DNA of 64,000 bases from Microbulbifer agarilyticus S89 (GTDB lineage Bacteria > Pseudomonadota > Gammaproteobacteria > Pseudomonadales > Cellvibrionaceae), in contig NZ_AFPJ01000004.1 in assembly GCF_000220505.1 (NCBI RefSeq), positions 1 to 64,000 of the forward strand. Direction: 5' to 3'. Shown here piece after piece: positions 9,232 to 18,980 of this stretch. Within the stretch, counting starts at the first letter, position 1, and each line of letters starts with the position of its first letter. The translations under genes and the position numbers were made by a program. The notes under the pieces were generated by a model that was not told the DNA's origin, did not search any database, and saw nothing but the letters and a program-made list of their open reading frames with translations.

Positions 9232-10608
9232 CTAAACGCCGAGCCAGCGACGGGCGGTGCTGATGGGTTTGCGCAGGAGGTAGTACACGAGCGGCACTCG
9301 TGCACCGTAGATGCGCGCATGGCCGCGGGTGTTGATCCTGATGTGTGGCTGGTCCTGCTCGATGGCCGCCAGCAGCCGATAGCTGGCGGGCTGGTTTTCC
9401 CCTTCGCTGGTAAGCAGGCTGTGGTACGTCAAATGGCCTGCAATTGGTGTGAGGGGGTTGGATTCTGCGTAGAACATCACCCGCGCTGTTTCCGGCAGCG
9501 CAATGGCATCGCTGGTTGGCAGGTCGATTTGAATTCTACGTGCATTCGGCTGCACAATTTCCATGACCTTTTCCCCTGCGCGAATGCGCCGCCCGATCCA
9601 CGCGGCCGGGTCGGTGTAAATGGCTACCCCGGAGCTGGGGGCTCTGATGCGGGTTTTTTCCAGCTGTGAATGCTGGAACTCCAGGTCGAGTTTGCGGATG
9701 AATAGATCGGTTTCGGCCTGGGCGAGCTTGTAGCCAGCGGCGGTTTGTTGAAAGTTATATTGGCGTGCCATGCGCAAGCGTTCGCTGTAGAGCGCGATCT
9801 CCTGCTGCACGCGGTCAATTTCTGCGGTGACCTCCGCATCTTCCAGAGTGAACAGTAGTTGGGTGTTGTCCACGCGCGCGTTCGGTGGGACGTCGATTGT
9901 ACGGATTACGCCATCGGTACGTGCCGACACGATGCGCGGCTCGATAGCGGCCAGGCTAGCGGGTGCCAGTACGCTCTGGCGTACCGGCAGCAAACTCACG
10001 GCGATAATTGCGGCGGCAAAAATCAGCGGGCGTCGCTGAATCCAGCGGCGCAGAGAAAAGGATTTTGTGCCGCGCAATGCGAGGAGGGCCTGGCGCACTG
10101 CGGCCGCCAGCTCCCGAAAAACTTCCAGTTCCTGTGGCGAGAGCGGGTGCCGGCGCAGGAGTGCAATGCAGCCCAGGTCTGGTCGCTTACGCGAATATGC
10201 ATTGTCTGGAGCGTCCAGCGGCATCAACACCATAAGCTGCCCGCTCGCCGCGGCCTTGTTGTTTTCCTGCGAGTCAGTGTGCTGTGGGTCAACGTGCTGG
10301 CGGTCAATCGGTGGCGGGGAAGGAATCGCGACTTCCAGCGGACCCTTATCCAAGCTCTGCTGGATATTTTCGCGCACTAGCTTTTGCCAGCGCTGGGTAT
10401 CGCAAGCGGTGTTGTCTACCGCGCTTACGTTTGAGGCTGCGGTAAGAGTCAGCCTGCTGCCAGAGAAAAACAGGCAGGTATCAAAGTTCAGCAAGAATTG
10501 ACTGTCGCTACAGGCAATCTGTGCCACCTGCGCAACGTTGGCTGCCTGGCGCAGCTTTTTTTCCAGCGCCAGAAAACTGTTGAGCCGTTTCAGCAGGCGC
10601 GCATCCAC
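9232..10608 (-). CDS. HlyD-family adaptor with N-terminal GAF-like cytosolic domain
   Basis: 458 residues. Residues 1 to about 185 form a soluble domain with GAF-like spacing, then one transmembrane helix (around 196-212, LIFAAAIIAVSLLPV), then a membrane-fusion-protein section: a lipoyl half-motif, a coiled coil (about 255-310), the second half-motif (IRAPSSGVAIY) and a beta-barrel region. The start is GTG, and its first base is the last base of the upstream stop (TAGTG), so the two genes are translationally coupled. An adaptor with a large cytosolic domain could sense a signal or contact an energising partner. The GAF assignment rests on position and pattern only; the HlyD part is firm. Confidence 0.8.
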   Translation of the reverse strand: MDARLLKRLNSFLALEKKLRQAANVAQVAQIACSDSQFLLNFDTCLFFSGSRLTLTAASNVSAVDNTACDTQRWQKLVRENIQQSLDKGPLEVAIPSPPPIDRQHVDPQHTDSQENNKAAASGQLMVLMPLDAPDNAYSRKRPDLGCIALLRRHPLSPQELEVFRELAAAVRQALLALRGTKSFSLRRWIQRRPLIFAAAIIAVSLLPVRQSVLAPASLAAIEPRIVSARTDGVIRTIDVPPNARVDNTQLLFTLEDAEVTAEIDRVQQEIALYSERLRMARQYNFQQTAAGYKLAQAETDLFIRKLDLEFQHSQLEKTRIRAPSSGVAIYTDPAAWIGRRIRAGEKVMEIVQPNARRIQIDLPTSDAIALPETARVMFYAESNPLTPIAGHLTYHSLLTSEGENQPASYRLLAAIEQDQPHIRINTRGHARIYGARVPLVYYLLRKPISTARRWLGV

Positions 10609-11420
10609 TAGTTTGCCCCGACCTGTTGCGCTGCAACCTTGCCGAGGCTGTTGCCTCCATCCGGGGCAAAATAGAATTGCGCTTCGCCGCTCATGCCGGA
10701 GATCAATAGGGCGTTGATGCCAGGATTTTCTGCGTCAGATTCGATTGTGCCGATCACGCGCACGGTGCGGGTTACCGGGTCTACCAGTGGCACTATGCGT
10801 TGCACAGAGGCCGTGTAGGTGCGGTCGGTCTCGGTAATCGTGACCAGGAACGTGCTGTTGAGTGTAAGCTGGTCCAGCCAATCGGAAGGAACGATGGCCT
10901 CGACTTCCAGTGCCCGGTTGTCGACCAGTTCGAACAGGGGCATCCCCACTTCGGCACGCTGGTGCGGTTCCGCGTTGCGCGTGATTACAAAGCCACTAAA
11001 CGGCGCGCGCACTTCACAAAATGAATGGCGGTGTTTCAGTACTTTGGCATTGGCTACGGCTTCGGCCAGCTGCGCCTCACTCTGCACCAGCTCCAGCTCG
11101 CTGATGTTGCCACCCAGCTTTTTGAGGGAAATATTTGCATTGCGTTGCCGGCGTGCGAGATCACGCTTGGACTCGGCACCTTCCAGTTCTGCCTGCAACT
11201 CGGTGCAGTCGAAGCTTGCCAGCAGGTCGCCTTTGCTGAAGCGGTCACCGGCGCGCAAGCGCACTTCGGTGACTCGCGCGGCGAGTTCACTGGATAGTTG
11301 CACCTTGCTGAGCGCATTGAGTTTTGCCGGCGCGGTAAACGGTTGGGCCGAGCACACGCTGGCGATGAGCAGGCAGCCAACGAGAGTGACCGCAGCGCGG
11401 GAAAGTAACGAATTGTTCAT
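10608..11420 (-). CDS. Periplasmic adaptor (membrane fusion protein, RND/HlyD type)
   Basis: 270 residues with a cleavable Sec signal peptide (hydrophobic stretch then VCSAQ). It has the split lipoyl domain (LRAGDRFSKGDLLASFDC and VRAPFSGFVITR-like) around a short coiled-coil hairpin, followed by the adaptor beta-barrel (VPLVDPVTRTVRVIG). It should bridge an inner-membrane component to TolC in the periplasm. An in-frame GTG 12 bases upstream is possible, but ATG 11420 gives the normal signal peptide. It lies 38 bases downstream of the TolC gene and overlaps the next gene by one base. It is short for a HlyD protein, closer to RND adaptors, but no RND pump gene is nearby. Confidence 0.85.
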   Translation of the reverse strand: MNNSLLSRAAVTLVGCLLIASVCSAQPFTAPAKLNALSKVQLSSELAARVTEVRLRAGDRFSKGDLLASFDCTELQAELEGAESKRDLARRQRNANISLKKLGGNISELELVQSEAQLAEAVANAKVLKHRHSFCEVRAPFSGFVITRNAEPHQRAEVGMPLFELVDNRALEVEAIVPSDWLDQLTLNSTFLVTITETDRTYTASVQRIVPLVDPVTRTVRVIGTIESDAENPGINALLISGMSGEAQFYFAPDGGNSLGKVAAQQVGAN

Positions 11421-11458
11421 AGCAGTTACCACAGGTACATCCTTGCAGCGCTTCTGGG

Positions 11459-13042
11459 TTACCAGTGGGCGGCCGCTGCGCCATCTTCTTTTAATTCCGC
11501 TTCCCTTTGTTCGACACCCTCCGGGCTGTATCCACCCACCGGTAACAACTCGATACTGCCGCTTTGGGTGCGCATGTCTGCCACTTGTTGCTCAATCAAC
11601 GGCAGTGGCTGGCGATAATCGATGTAGAACTCGGGCTGGAAACCCACAGCATTACTCAGGCGTCCGTTGGCGCTGCGCCAGTCGGCGTAGCTGACGTCGC
11701 GTCGCACACTGGAAAGCAGGGCCTGGGTATTGGCGTGAATGCTCTCCAGCTCGGTGCCCTGGCTGGATTGCCACCGGGCGTAGGACTGACTGGCGAGGGC
11801 GCTGTCGATTTCTGCCATTTCCACTGCGTAACCATGATTGAGACGCGCGCGGTGCATATGGCTGTAGGCGAGGTCCACCTGCGTGAGTACGGCAACGGTG
11901 AGTGCGGCACGACGTACATCGCCCAGCCGTTCACTGTCGCGGGCATAGCCAACCAGGTCGCGCCCGGCTACCACGGTACCGAGCAGGTCCCAGGTGAGGC
12001 GCAGGCTGCTTTCGGCCCAGTCGTTGTAGAGCAGGTAGCTGTTATCGTCGTAGAAATAGCCGCTGCGCAGCTCCAGGCCGGGCAGCAGTTGCAGGCAGGC
12101 CTTGCGGATTTCGGCGGCGGCGATGCGCTGGCGATAGTCCTCTTCGAGCAGTTCCGGACGGTTGCGCAGGCTGTACTGTTCAAGCTCCTGAATATTCAGT
12201 TCGGCAAAGGGGCTGCGCAAAATATCGCGCTGGCCAGCGCGCACGCTAAACGGGGTGCCCGGGGGCAGGCCCATCAGCGAAGCCAGCTCCATTTTGGCGC
12301 TGTGCATATCCCCTTCCAGCGCCAGCAGTTGCTGCATCAGGTCCAGCAAGTCGCGGCGATAGGCCAGGCTGGCCTCGGTCTGGCGCAGCCCACGCTCGGC
12401 GCTCTTGCGGGATCTTTCCAGGGCGCTGCGAGTTTGTGCAATCAGTGCGGGTAATTGTTCTTCTGCCCGCTGCGCGGCCGCGGCCATCCAGAAGGCGTAC
12501 TCGACATCCATGATGACGTTGTGCATCAGCTTGCGCTGGCGTTCGATCGCAATCATCACCCCATCGGCCGCCTGCTTGGCGGACAGGTAGTTGATGCCAA
12601 AATCCAGCACGTTCCACGACAGTTCCAGGCCGGCGGTGCTGTAGGTTTTATCCAGGGAGGTTGATTGGGCGAGGGATTCGTTGCCGTTTACATCCTCGCT
12701 GCTGGCAAAGTGCTGCTTGTTGCGGTGGTTGTAGCCGGCACTGGCGGCGATTTCCGGGAGCATGTCCCAGCGCGCCAGGCTCAGGTTGCGATTGGCGACA
12801 ACCGCTTCCATCAACTTCAGCCGGTTGTCCATGTTGTAGGCAATGGCGCGGGCGATCGCTTCGTTGAGATCGATGGGGTCGGTGACGGGCTCCTGGCTAC
12901 CAAACGCCGTTTGCCAGTCGCCGCTGGCACGCTGGTCAATGGTTGCGTCATCCATTGCAACAGGTCGCACCGAGCAGGCGGACAGGATCGCGAGGGAAAC
13001 ACAAAATGACGCTAGAGCAGCCACAAATCGGGCCTGACGCAT
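11459..13042 (-). CDS. TolC-family outer membrane channel lipoprotein
   Basis: 527 residues. The N-terminus carries a lipoprotein signal (hydrophobic stretch then LSACS). The body has the TolC/OEP repeat: two long coiled-coil halves with alternating amphipathic strands, LDLMQQLLALEGDMHSAKMELASLMGL-type in the first half and a matching stretch in the second. It starts at ATG 13042 with AAGGACT 8 bases upstream. It is the first gene of the minus-strand export unit and supplies the outer-membrane duct. It is divergent from the malK operon, with 242 bases between the starts. Confidence 0.9.
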   Translation of the reverse strand: MRQARFVAALASFCVSLAILSACSVRPVAMDDATIDQRASGDWQTAFGSQEPVTDPIDLNEAIARAIAYNMDNRLKLMEAVVANRNLSLARWDMLPEIAASAGYNHRNKQHFASSEDVNGNESLAQSTSLDKTYSTAGLELSWNVLDFGINYLSAKQAADGVMIAIERQRKLMHNVIMDVEYAFWMAAAAQRAEEQLPALIAQTRSALERSRKSAERGLRQTEASLAYRRDLLDLMQQLLALEGDMHSAKMELASLMGLPPGTPFSVRAGQRDILRSPFAELNIQELEQYSLRNRPELLEEDYRQRIAAAEIRKACLQLLPGLELRSGYFYDDNSYLLYNDWAESSLRLTWDLLGTVVAGRDLVGYARDSERLGDVRRAALTVAVLTQVDLAYSHMHRARLNHGYAVEMAEIDSALASQSYARWQSSQGTELESIHANTQALLSSVRRDVSYADWRSANGRLSNAVGFQPEFYIDYRQPLPLIEQQVADMRTQSGSIELLPVGGYSPEGVEQREAELKEDGAAAAHW

Positions 13043-13284
13043 AACGCTGAGTCCTTTAGGTACTTATCGACTACTTGCGCGCGGTACATCTACGCCCGCT
13101 AAATCTAGTACACGTGTGCGGAATTGCAGCTCTGGGGCCGCGTCAGGGGGATATTTCGTCACCCTAATGAACTAGAAGACGCAGGCAGTGTTCTGAGGCA
13201 CAATCGAGATCAGGTAGACGGAACTGCCATCCATAATAAGACAATAATAAACAGGAGCAGCGACGATGAGAGAGGCCCGAGCCA

Positions 13285-14378
<1,094 letters not shown>

Positions 14379-14385
<7 letters not shown>

Positions 14386-16643
14386 ACTGGCGAGGCGCCC
14401 GGCACTCTCTGTGTCTATTGCGGCTGCTTGTACTGCTGTTGCTGGCCAGCCAGGTCAACGCCCGGGAAACCCTGTCCCTGTGGCACGGGTACCGCGGTGC
14501 GGAGCGCGTCGCCTTTGAACAGTTGATCGAAGACTTCAACCGCAGCCAGGGTGATATTCAGGTGAACGCGTTGGCGGTGCCATTTGGGGGCTACGCCGAC
14601 AAACTGTCTGCCGCCCTGCCGCGCGGGCAGGGGCCGGATCTGTTTGTGTTTGCGCACGACCGCCTGGGCGGCTGGGCCAGTGCCGGGCACACGGTGGCCC
14701 CGATAGATCGCCTTGTCAGTGAGCGCTTGCGCCAGCGCTTCCCGCCCAACCTTATCGACGCGATGACCTTCGCCGGCGATCTTTACGGCCTGCCACTGGC
14801 ATTCAAAAGCCCGGCCCTGATTCTCAATACTGACTTGGTGGCGACTGCGCCGGCGACCACCGACGACATGGTGGCCATCGCCCGCCAACACACCGACCGT
14901 AGCGCCGGACGTTTCGGCCTCACGTATGTTTACACCGAGCCGTTTTTCCACGGCATGCTGATGAACAGCTTCGGCCCGGGACCGTTTCGCCGCGGTGGAA
15001 GCCTGGACGTGGATAGCCCGGGCAATATCGCCTCCGTTGAGATGCTGGTGGACTGGGCGCGCGAAGAGCGGATTCTGCCGGAAGAACCCAGTAGTGCCCT
15101 GGTTACCAATTTGTTCAACCAGGGGCGCGCGGCAATGGCGATCAGCGGCCCGTGGATGCTCGGCGAGATTGCCCCTGAAGTGAATTACCGCGTGGTGCCA
15201 TTGCCGCTGAATAGCGAAAGCGGCCGGCCGCTGGCGCCCTGGGTGGCGGTAGAAGGGTTATTCCTTTCTGCGCGCTCGGCCAACCCCGCGGCGGCAGTCG
15301 CGGTCATGGAATACCTTACCCGGCGTCAGTCGGCCGAGCGGATGGCCATTCAGGGTGGCCAGCTGCCGGCGAATACCCGCGCCTTCGCGCATCCAAGCAT
15401 CGCCAATAATGACACGGCCATGGCGTTCCGGCGCCAGTTGGAAGAGGCGGTGCCGATTCCCAATCTGCCGGCCATGACCCTGGTGTGGGTGCCGCTAAAA
15501 AACCTGTTGAAGAAAGTGGTCAAAGGCGCGGCGCAGCCGGAGGCCGAATTGCATTTGCTGCAGCGCCAGTTGCAGGGGGATCTCGCGCGGCTCGAGCGCT
15601 CCCGTGAGCGCAGTGAGGTCACGGCGCAGGTGCCCATTTGGCTGTGGCTGGTGCCCGTTGCGTTGGTGCTGGCTGCGCTGTGGTTGTGGACACGCTACCG
15701 GCGGCGGCTGATGGCCAACTGGCATGCCAATCGTACGGCCTACTTGTACATTCTGCCGGCCATGCTGGGCATGCTGGTGCTGGTGTTCTTCCCGCTCCTG
15801 TATGGACTCATCCTGTCTTTTACCGACACTACGGTATTCAACGAGCACACCCCGCTGTGGTCGCGCTTTGTCGGCCTCGACAACTACGCCGCGATCCTTG
15901 GGGATTTCGACCTGTGGCGGGGCGAGGGCGTGGCGCGCAGCCTGGACTTCGACAATTTCTACTGGACCCTGCTGATCACTATTCTGTGGACCGCGAGCAA
16001 TGTCATCCTCGCCGTGGGGCTGGCCCTGATCATGGCGCTGGCCCTGGACAAGCCGATCTTCGGGCGCAATGCCTTCCGCCTGCTGTTGATACTGCCCTGG
16101 GCCATTCCCAACTACATTACCGCGCTGGTGTGGAAGGGTATGTTTCACCCGCAGTTCGGGGTGATTAACCAGGGCCTGCAGGTGCTGGGGGTGGCGCCGG
16201 TGGCCTGGTTTGACTCCATCGGCGCGAGCTTTTTCACCGGCGTGGTCACCAATGTATGGCTGAGTATCCCGTTTATGATGGTGGTGATCCTCGGGGGCCT
16301 GCAGTCGATACCGCGCGAGCTGTATGAGGTGGCGCGAGTAGAGGGCGCCGGACGCTGGTTCCAGTTCCGCTCCATCACCCTGCCACTGCTGAAACCGGTG
16401 CTGATCCCGGCGGTGATCCTGTCGGTGGTGTGGACCTTCAACATGTTCAACGTGATCTACCTGGTGAGTGACGGTGCCCCGGCCGGGGCCAACGATATCC
16501 TGATCACCAAGGCGTTCCGTATCGGTTTCGAGAAATATCAGTACGCCTACGCGGCGGCTTATTCGATCGTGATCCTCGCCCTGTTGTTCTGTTACGCGGT
16601 ATGGCAGATGCGGGTGAGCCGGACCATGGAGGCGGTGCGATGA
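14379..16643 (+). CDS. malEF: Fused maltodextrin-binding protein and permease (MalE-MalF)
   Basis: 754 residues from GTG 14379, which has AGGAG 7 bases upstream and overlaps the malK stop. Residues 1-28 are a signal peptide. Residues about 30-410 are a MalE-type solute-binding domain (LSLWHGYRG..., GLPLAFKSPALILN, GRAAMAISGPWML). A helix at about 417-436 is followed by a MalF-type permease (about 453-754) with an EAA loop near 646-672 (EVARVEGAGRWFQF). Binding protein and channel are thus one chain. I recall such a MalE-MalF fusion characterised from Bdellovibrio, so the design has precedent. The large MalF P2 loop of enterobacteria is not evident. One binding domain is covalently linked per transporter, with no separate malE in the window. 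Confidence 0.88.
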
Positions 16644-17560
16644 ATGCTGTGATTGGCCGCCTGGGGCAGGGCAAAGCGGTTGCGCTGAGGCGGGCGCTGC
16701 GGGATATCTTTAGCTGGCGCTTCGCGCTGCTGATTGTCTCCGTCCTGATCGTAATCTATCCGCTGCTGTGGGTTGTGAGCCTCGCCTTCTCCGGGCAGCA
16801 GTCGCTGACCCTGGTGCAGTTGCCCCCCGATGCGGGTGTCGGGCAGCAGCTGCTGGCCCTGGTTCCGTTGCCGGAGCAGTGGACCCTCGCCAACTTTCGC
16901 GCGGTATTGACCGAGCAACCCTTCCTGCGCTGGATCGGCAACAGCCTGGTGGTCGCGGTGGCTACCACTATCGTTGGCCTGAGCTTGAGCTGCACGGCCG
17001 CCTATGCGTTTTCTCGCTTCCGCTTCGCCGGGCGCCAGCGGGGGCTGACCCTGTTCCTGATTTCGCAGATGTTCCCCGCGGTGCTGATGCTGATCCCGCT
17101 GTATGTCATCGTGGTGCAGTGGCTGGGGTTGGGGAATTCCTGGCTGGGATTGATTCTGGTGTACGCCATTACCGCACTGCCATTCTGCGTGTGGATGCTG
17201 AAGGGGTACTTCGACTCCTTGCCCTACGAGATCGAGGAGTCCGCGCTGCTGGAGGGCGCGAGTCGCTGGACCATCTTCATCCGCATCATCCTGCCGCTGG
17301 CACGCCCGGCCATCGCGGTTACCGGCCTGTTCGCCTTTATGACGGCCTGGAACGAGTTCATCCTGGCCTCAATTTTTATGGATGATGAATCCCGCTACAC
17401 GGTGCCGGTGGGCTTGCGCTTCTTCGTCAGCGACTACGCCTCGGAGTGGGGCTACTTCGCGGCAGGGTCTATTCTGGTGTCTCTGCCGGTCATTTTGTTG
17501 TTTTTGTCGCTGCAGAGGTTTCTCGTGTCCGGGCTATCTGCGGGTGCCGTGAAGGGGTAG
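16640..17560 (+). CDS. malG: ABC transporter permease, MalG-type
   Basis: 306 residues with about six transmembrane helices and the MalG EAA loop (EESALLEGASRWTIF, near residue 200) that docks on MalK. The ATG at 16640 overlaps the upstream TGA in an ATGA junction, with GGAGG 8 bases before it. An in-frame upstream start at 16601 would lie inside the malEF gene and is less likely. Last gene of the malK-malEF-malG operon. Confidence 0.9.
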   Translation: MNAVIGRLGQGKAVALRRALRDIFSWRFALLIVSVLIVIYPLLWVVSLAFSGQQSLTLVQLPPDAGVGQQLLALVPLPEQWTLANFRAVLTEQPFLRWIGNSLVVAVATTIVGLSLSCTAAYAFSRFRFAGRQRGLTLFLISQMFPAVLMLIPLYVIVVQWLGLGNSWLGLILVYAITALPFCVWMLKGYFDSLPYEIEESALLEGASRWTIFIRIILPLARPAIAVTGLFAFMTAWNEFILASIFMDDESRYTVPVGLRFFVSDYASEWGYFAAGSILVSLPVILLFLSLQRFLVSGLSAGAVKG

Positions 17561-17604
17561 GCCGGACGAAAAATTTGGTTGTTTCGTAGTTTTATTACGT
17601 AGCT

Positions 17605-17628
17605 GGGGTGGCGCAAGCTTCCTCCCAA
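17605..17628. promoter_or_regulatory. Weak inverted G-rich element upstream of glk
   Basis: GGGGTGG at 17605-17611 and CCTCCCAA at 17621-17628 face each other in the 218-base gap between malG and glk. They resemble degenerate halves of the MalT-box-like elements found elsewhere in this locus (two or more mismatches each). The gap shows no other recognisable feature. Confidence 0.3.
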
Positions 17629-17778
17629 GCTGGCTGGTTTCTGCATTTTCGGGCGGTTTTTTGTGCTCAGGGTCTGGAATTTATTGTCTGAAATCATTAC
17701 CTTAGCGCGCCTTCGCAGCACTTTTGTAAATTTACTACAGGGCCTTGAGCCCCTCGTGTCGACCCAAGGAACGCATTC

Positions 17779-18741
17779 ATGACCAGAATCGTCGCAGATA
17801 TCGGCGGTACCAACGCCCGCTTTGCGGTGGCCATTCCGGAAGGGACGGGTTATCGGCTGGATGCTATTCAGGTGGTGAACTGCGCGCAGTTTGGTGACTT
17901 CTACGCTGCAATGAGTCAGTGGATTGAGGCGCTGCCGTGCGAGATGCCAAAAGAGGCGTGCGTCGCGGTGGCGGGCCCGGTGGAAAAGACCCCGCAGGGC
18001 GGTCGCGTGACCATGACCAACCTGGGCTGGGATATTCGCGCTGAAGAGCTGTGTGCGCGTTTTTCACTTGAACGCGCGCTGGTTGTGAATGACTTTGCCG
18101 CGTTGGCGCTGTCGCTGCCGCGCCTGCCGGAAAATGACAAGTGGGCCCTGCGCGATGTCCCCGCGCAGCAGGGCGGGCCGATGGTTGTACTTGGCCCGGG
18201 TACCGGCCTCGGAGTAGCCGGCTTGGTGAGCGAAGGCGGCAGCTACCGCGTGGTGCCGGGCGAAGGTGGCCATGCCAACCTCTCCGCCGGCAGCGAGCGC
18301 GAGCTGGAGCTTCTGCGGATCCTCGCCCGCGAGCAGATGCCGGTATACAACGAGTATGTGCTGAGTGGTGGCGGGCTGGTAAACCTCTACCGCGCAGTGT
18401 GTGCCCTGCACGGCCGCCCGGCGGAAGACCTGACCCCGCCTGACGTAAGCGGTCGCGGCCTGGATGACTCCGACCCAATGTGTCGCGAAACCCTGATCGA
18501 CTTCCTCAATTTCCTCGGCAGCGCCGCCGGCGACGCCGCCCTCTACTACGTTGCCCGCGGTGGCGTATTCCTCGGTGGCGGCGTGCTGCCACGCATCGAA
18601 TCCCTGTTGCCGGAAAGTGCATTCGAACAGCGCTTCGTCACCAAAGGCCAGCTCGGCGACTGGTTGCAAGGTGTCCGGGTGGAGGTTCTGAAGGCCGGCT
18701 ATCCGGCGCTGATCGGTGCTGCTGCCTGGTTGGAGCGCTAA
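17779..18741 (+). CDS. glk: Glucokinase
   Basis: 320 residues, the length of the E. coli Glk family. It has the ATP phosphate motif DIGGTNARFA at residues 6-15, the sugar-binding VNDFAALALSLP, GPGTGLGVAGL, PGEGGHANL and the C-terminal adenosine motif GGVFLGGGVLPR. It phosphorylates glucose released in the cytoplasm from imported maltodextrins (EC 2.7.1.2). It is separated from malG by 218 bases, so it probably has its own promoter, and is followed by the TonB receptor gene. Confidence 0.92.
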   Translation: MTRIVADIGGTNARFAVAIPEGTGYRLDAIQVVNCAQFGDFYAAMSQWIEALPCEMPKEACVAVAGPVEKTPQGGRVTMTNLGWDIRAEELCARFSLERALVVNDFAALALSLPRLPENDKWALRDVPAQQGGPMVVLGPGTGLGVAGLVSEGGSYRVVPGEGGHANLSAGSERELELLRILAREQMPVYNEYVLSGGGLVNLYRAVCALHGRPAEDLTPPDVSGRGLDDSDPMCRETLIDFLNFLGSAAGDAALYYVARGGVFLGGGVLPRIESLLPESAFEQRFVTKGQLGDWLQGVRVEVLKAGYPALIGAAAWLER

Positions 18742-18813
18742 GCAAACCTCTCCCTTTTTTGGCTCTGGGTTTAGCGGGTGTAGAATTGCTCTGGTCAAAT
18801 TTTGGCCGATATG

Positions 18814-18819
18814 TATAAT
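18814..18819 (+). promoter_or_regulatory. Candidate -10 element (TATAAT)
   Basis: A perfect TATAAT sits in the glk-TonB receptor gap. The best -35-like hexamer upstream (TGGTCA, 18793-18798) is spaced 15 bases, which is short. It would give a leader of about 155 bases that contains the MalT-box-like hairpin. Confidence 0.35.
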
Positions 18820-18889
18820 CCGCCCGCGATGGTGACCTCGGCCGGCTCCATTTCCTCCTCAAAACGTCTGCCGGCCCTTAATTCTCCCT

Positions 18890-18914
18890 CCTCCTCCCCC
18901 CCTGGGGGTGGAGG
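18890..18914. promoter_or_regulatory. MalT-box-like inverted pair upstream of the TonB receptor
   Basis: The minus strand carries GGGGAGGAGG (18890-18899), an exact match to the MalT box GGGGA(T/G)GAGG known from enterobacteria. The plus strand carries GGGGTGGAGG (18905-18914), one mismatch. Together they form an inverted repeat 67 bases before the start codon. Binding is inferred; no malT gene is in the window. Confidence 0.6.
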
Positions 18915-18980
18915 CTAAGGATATTGGGTAGGCCTAGGATGGCGGTACTCACCATAACCATAAATCCAAGGGAGAAGATG

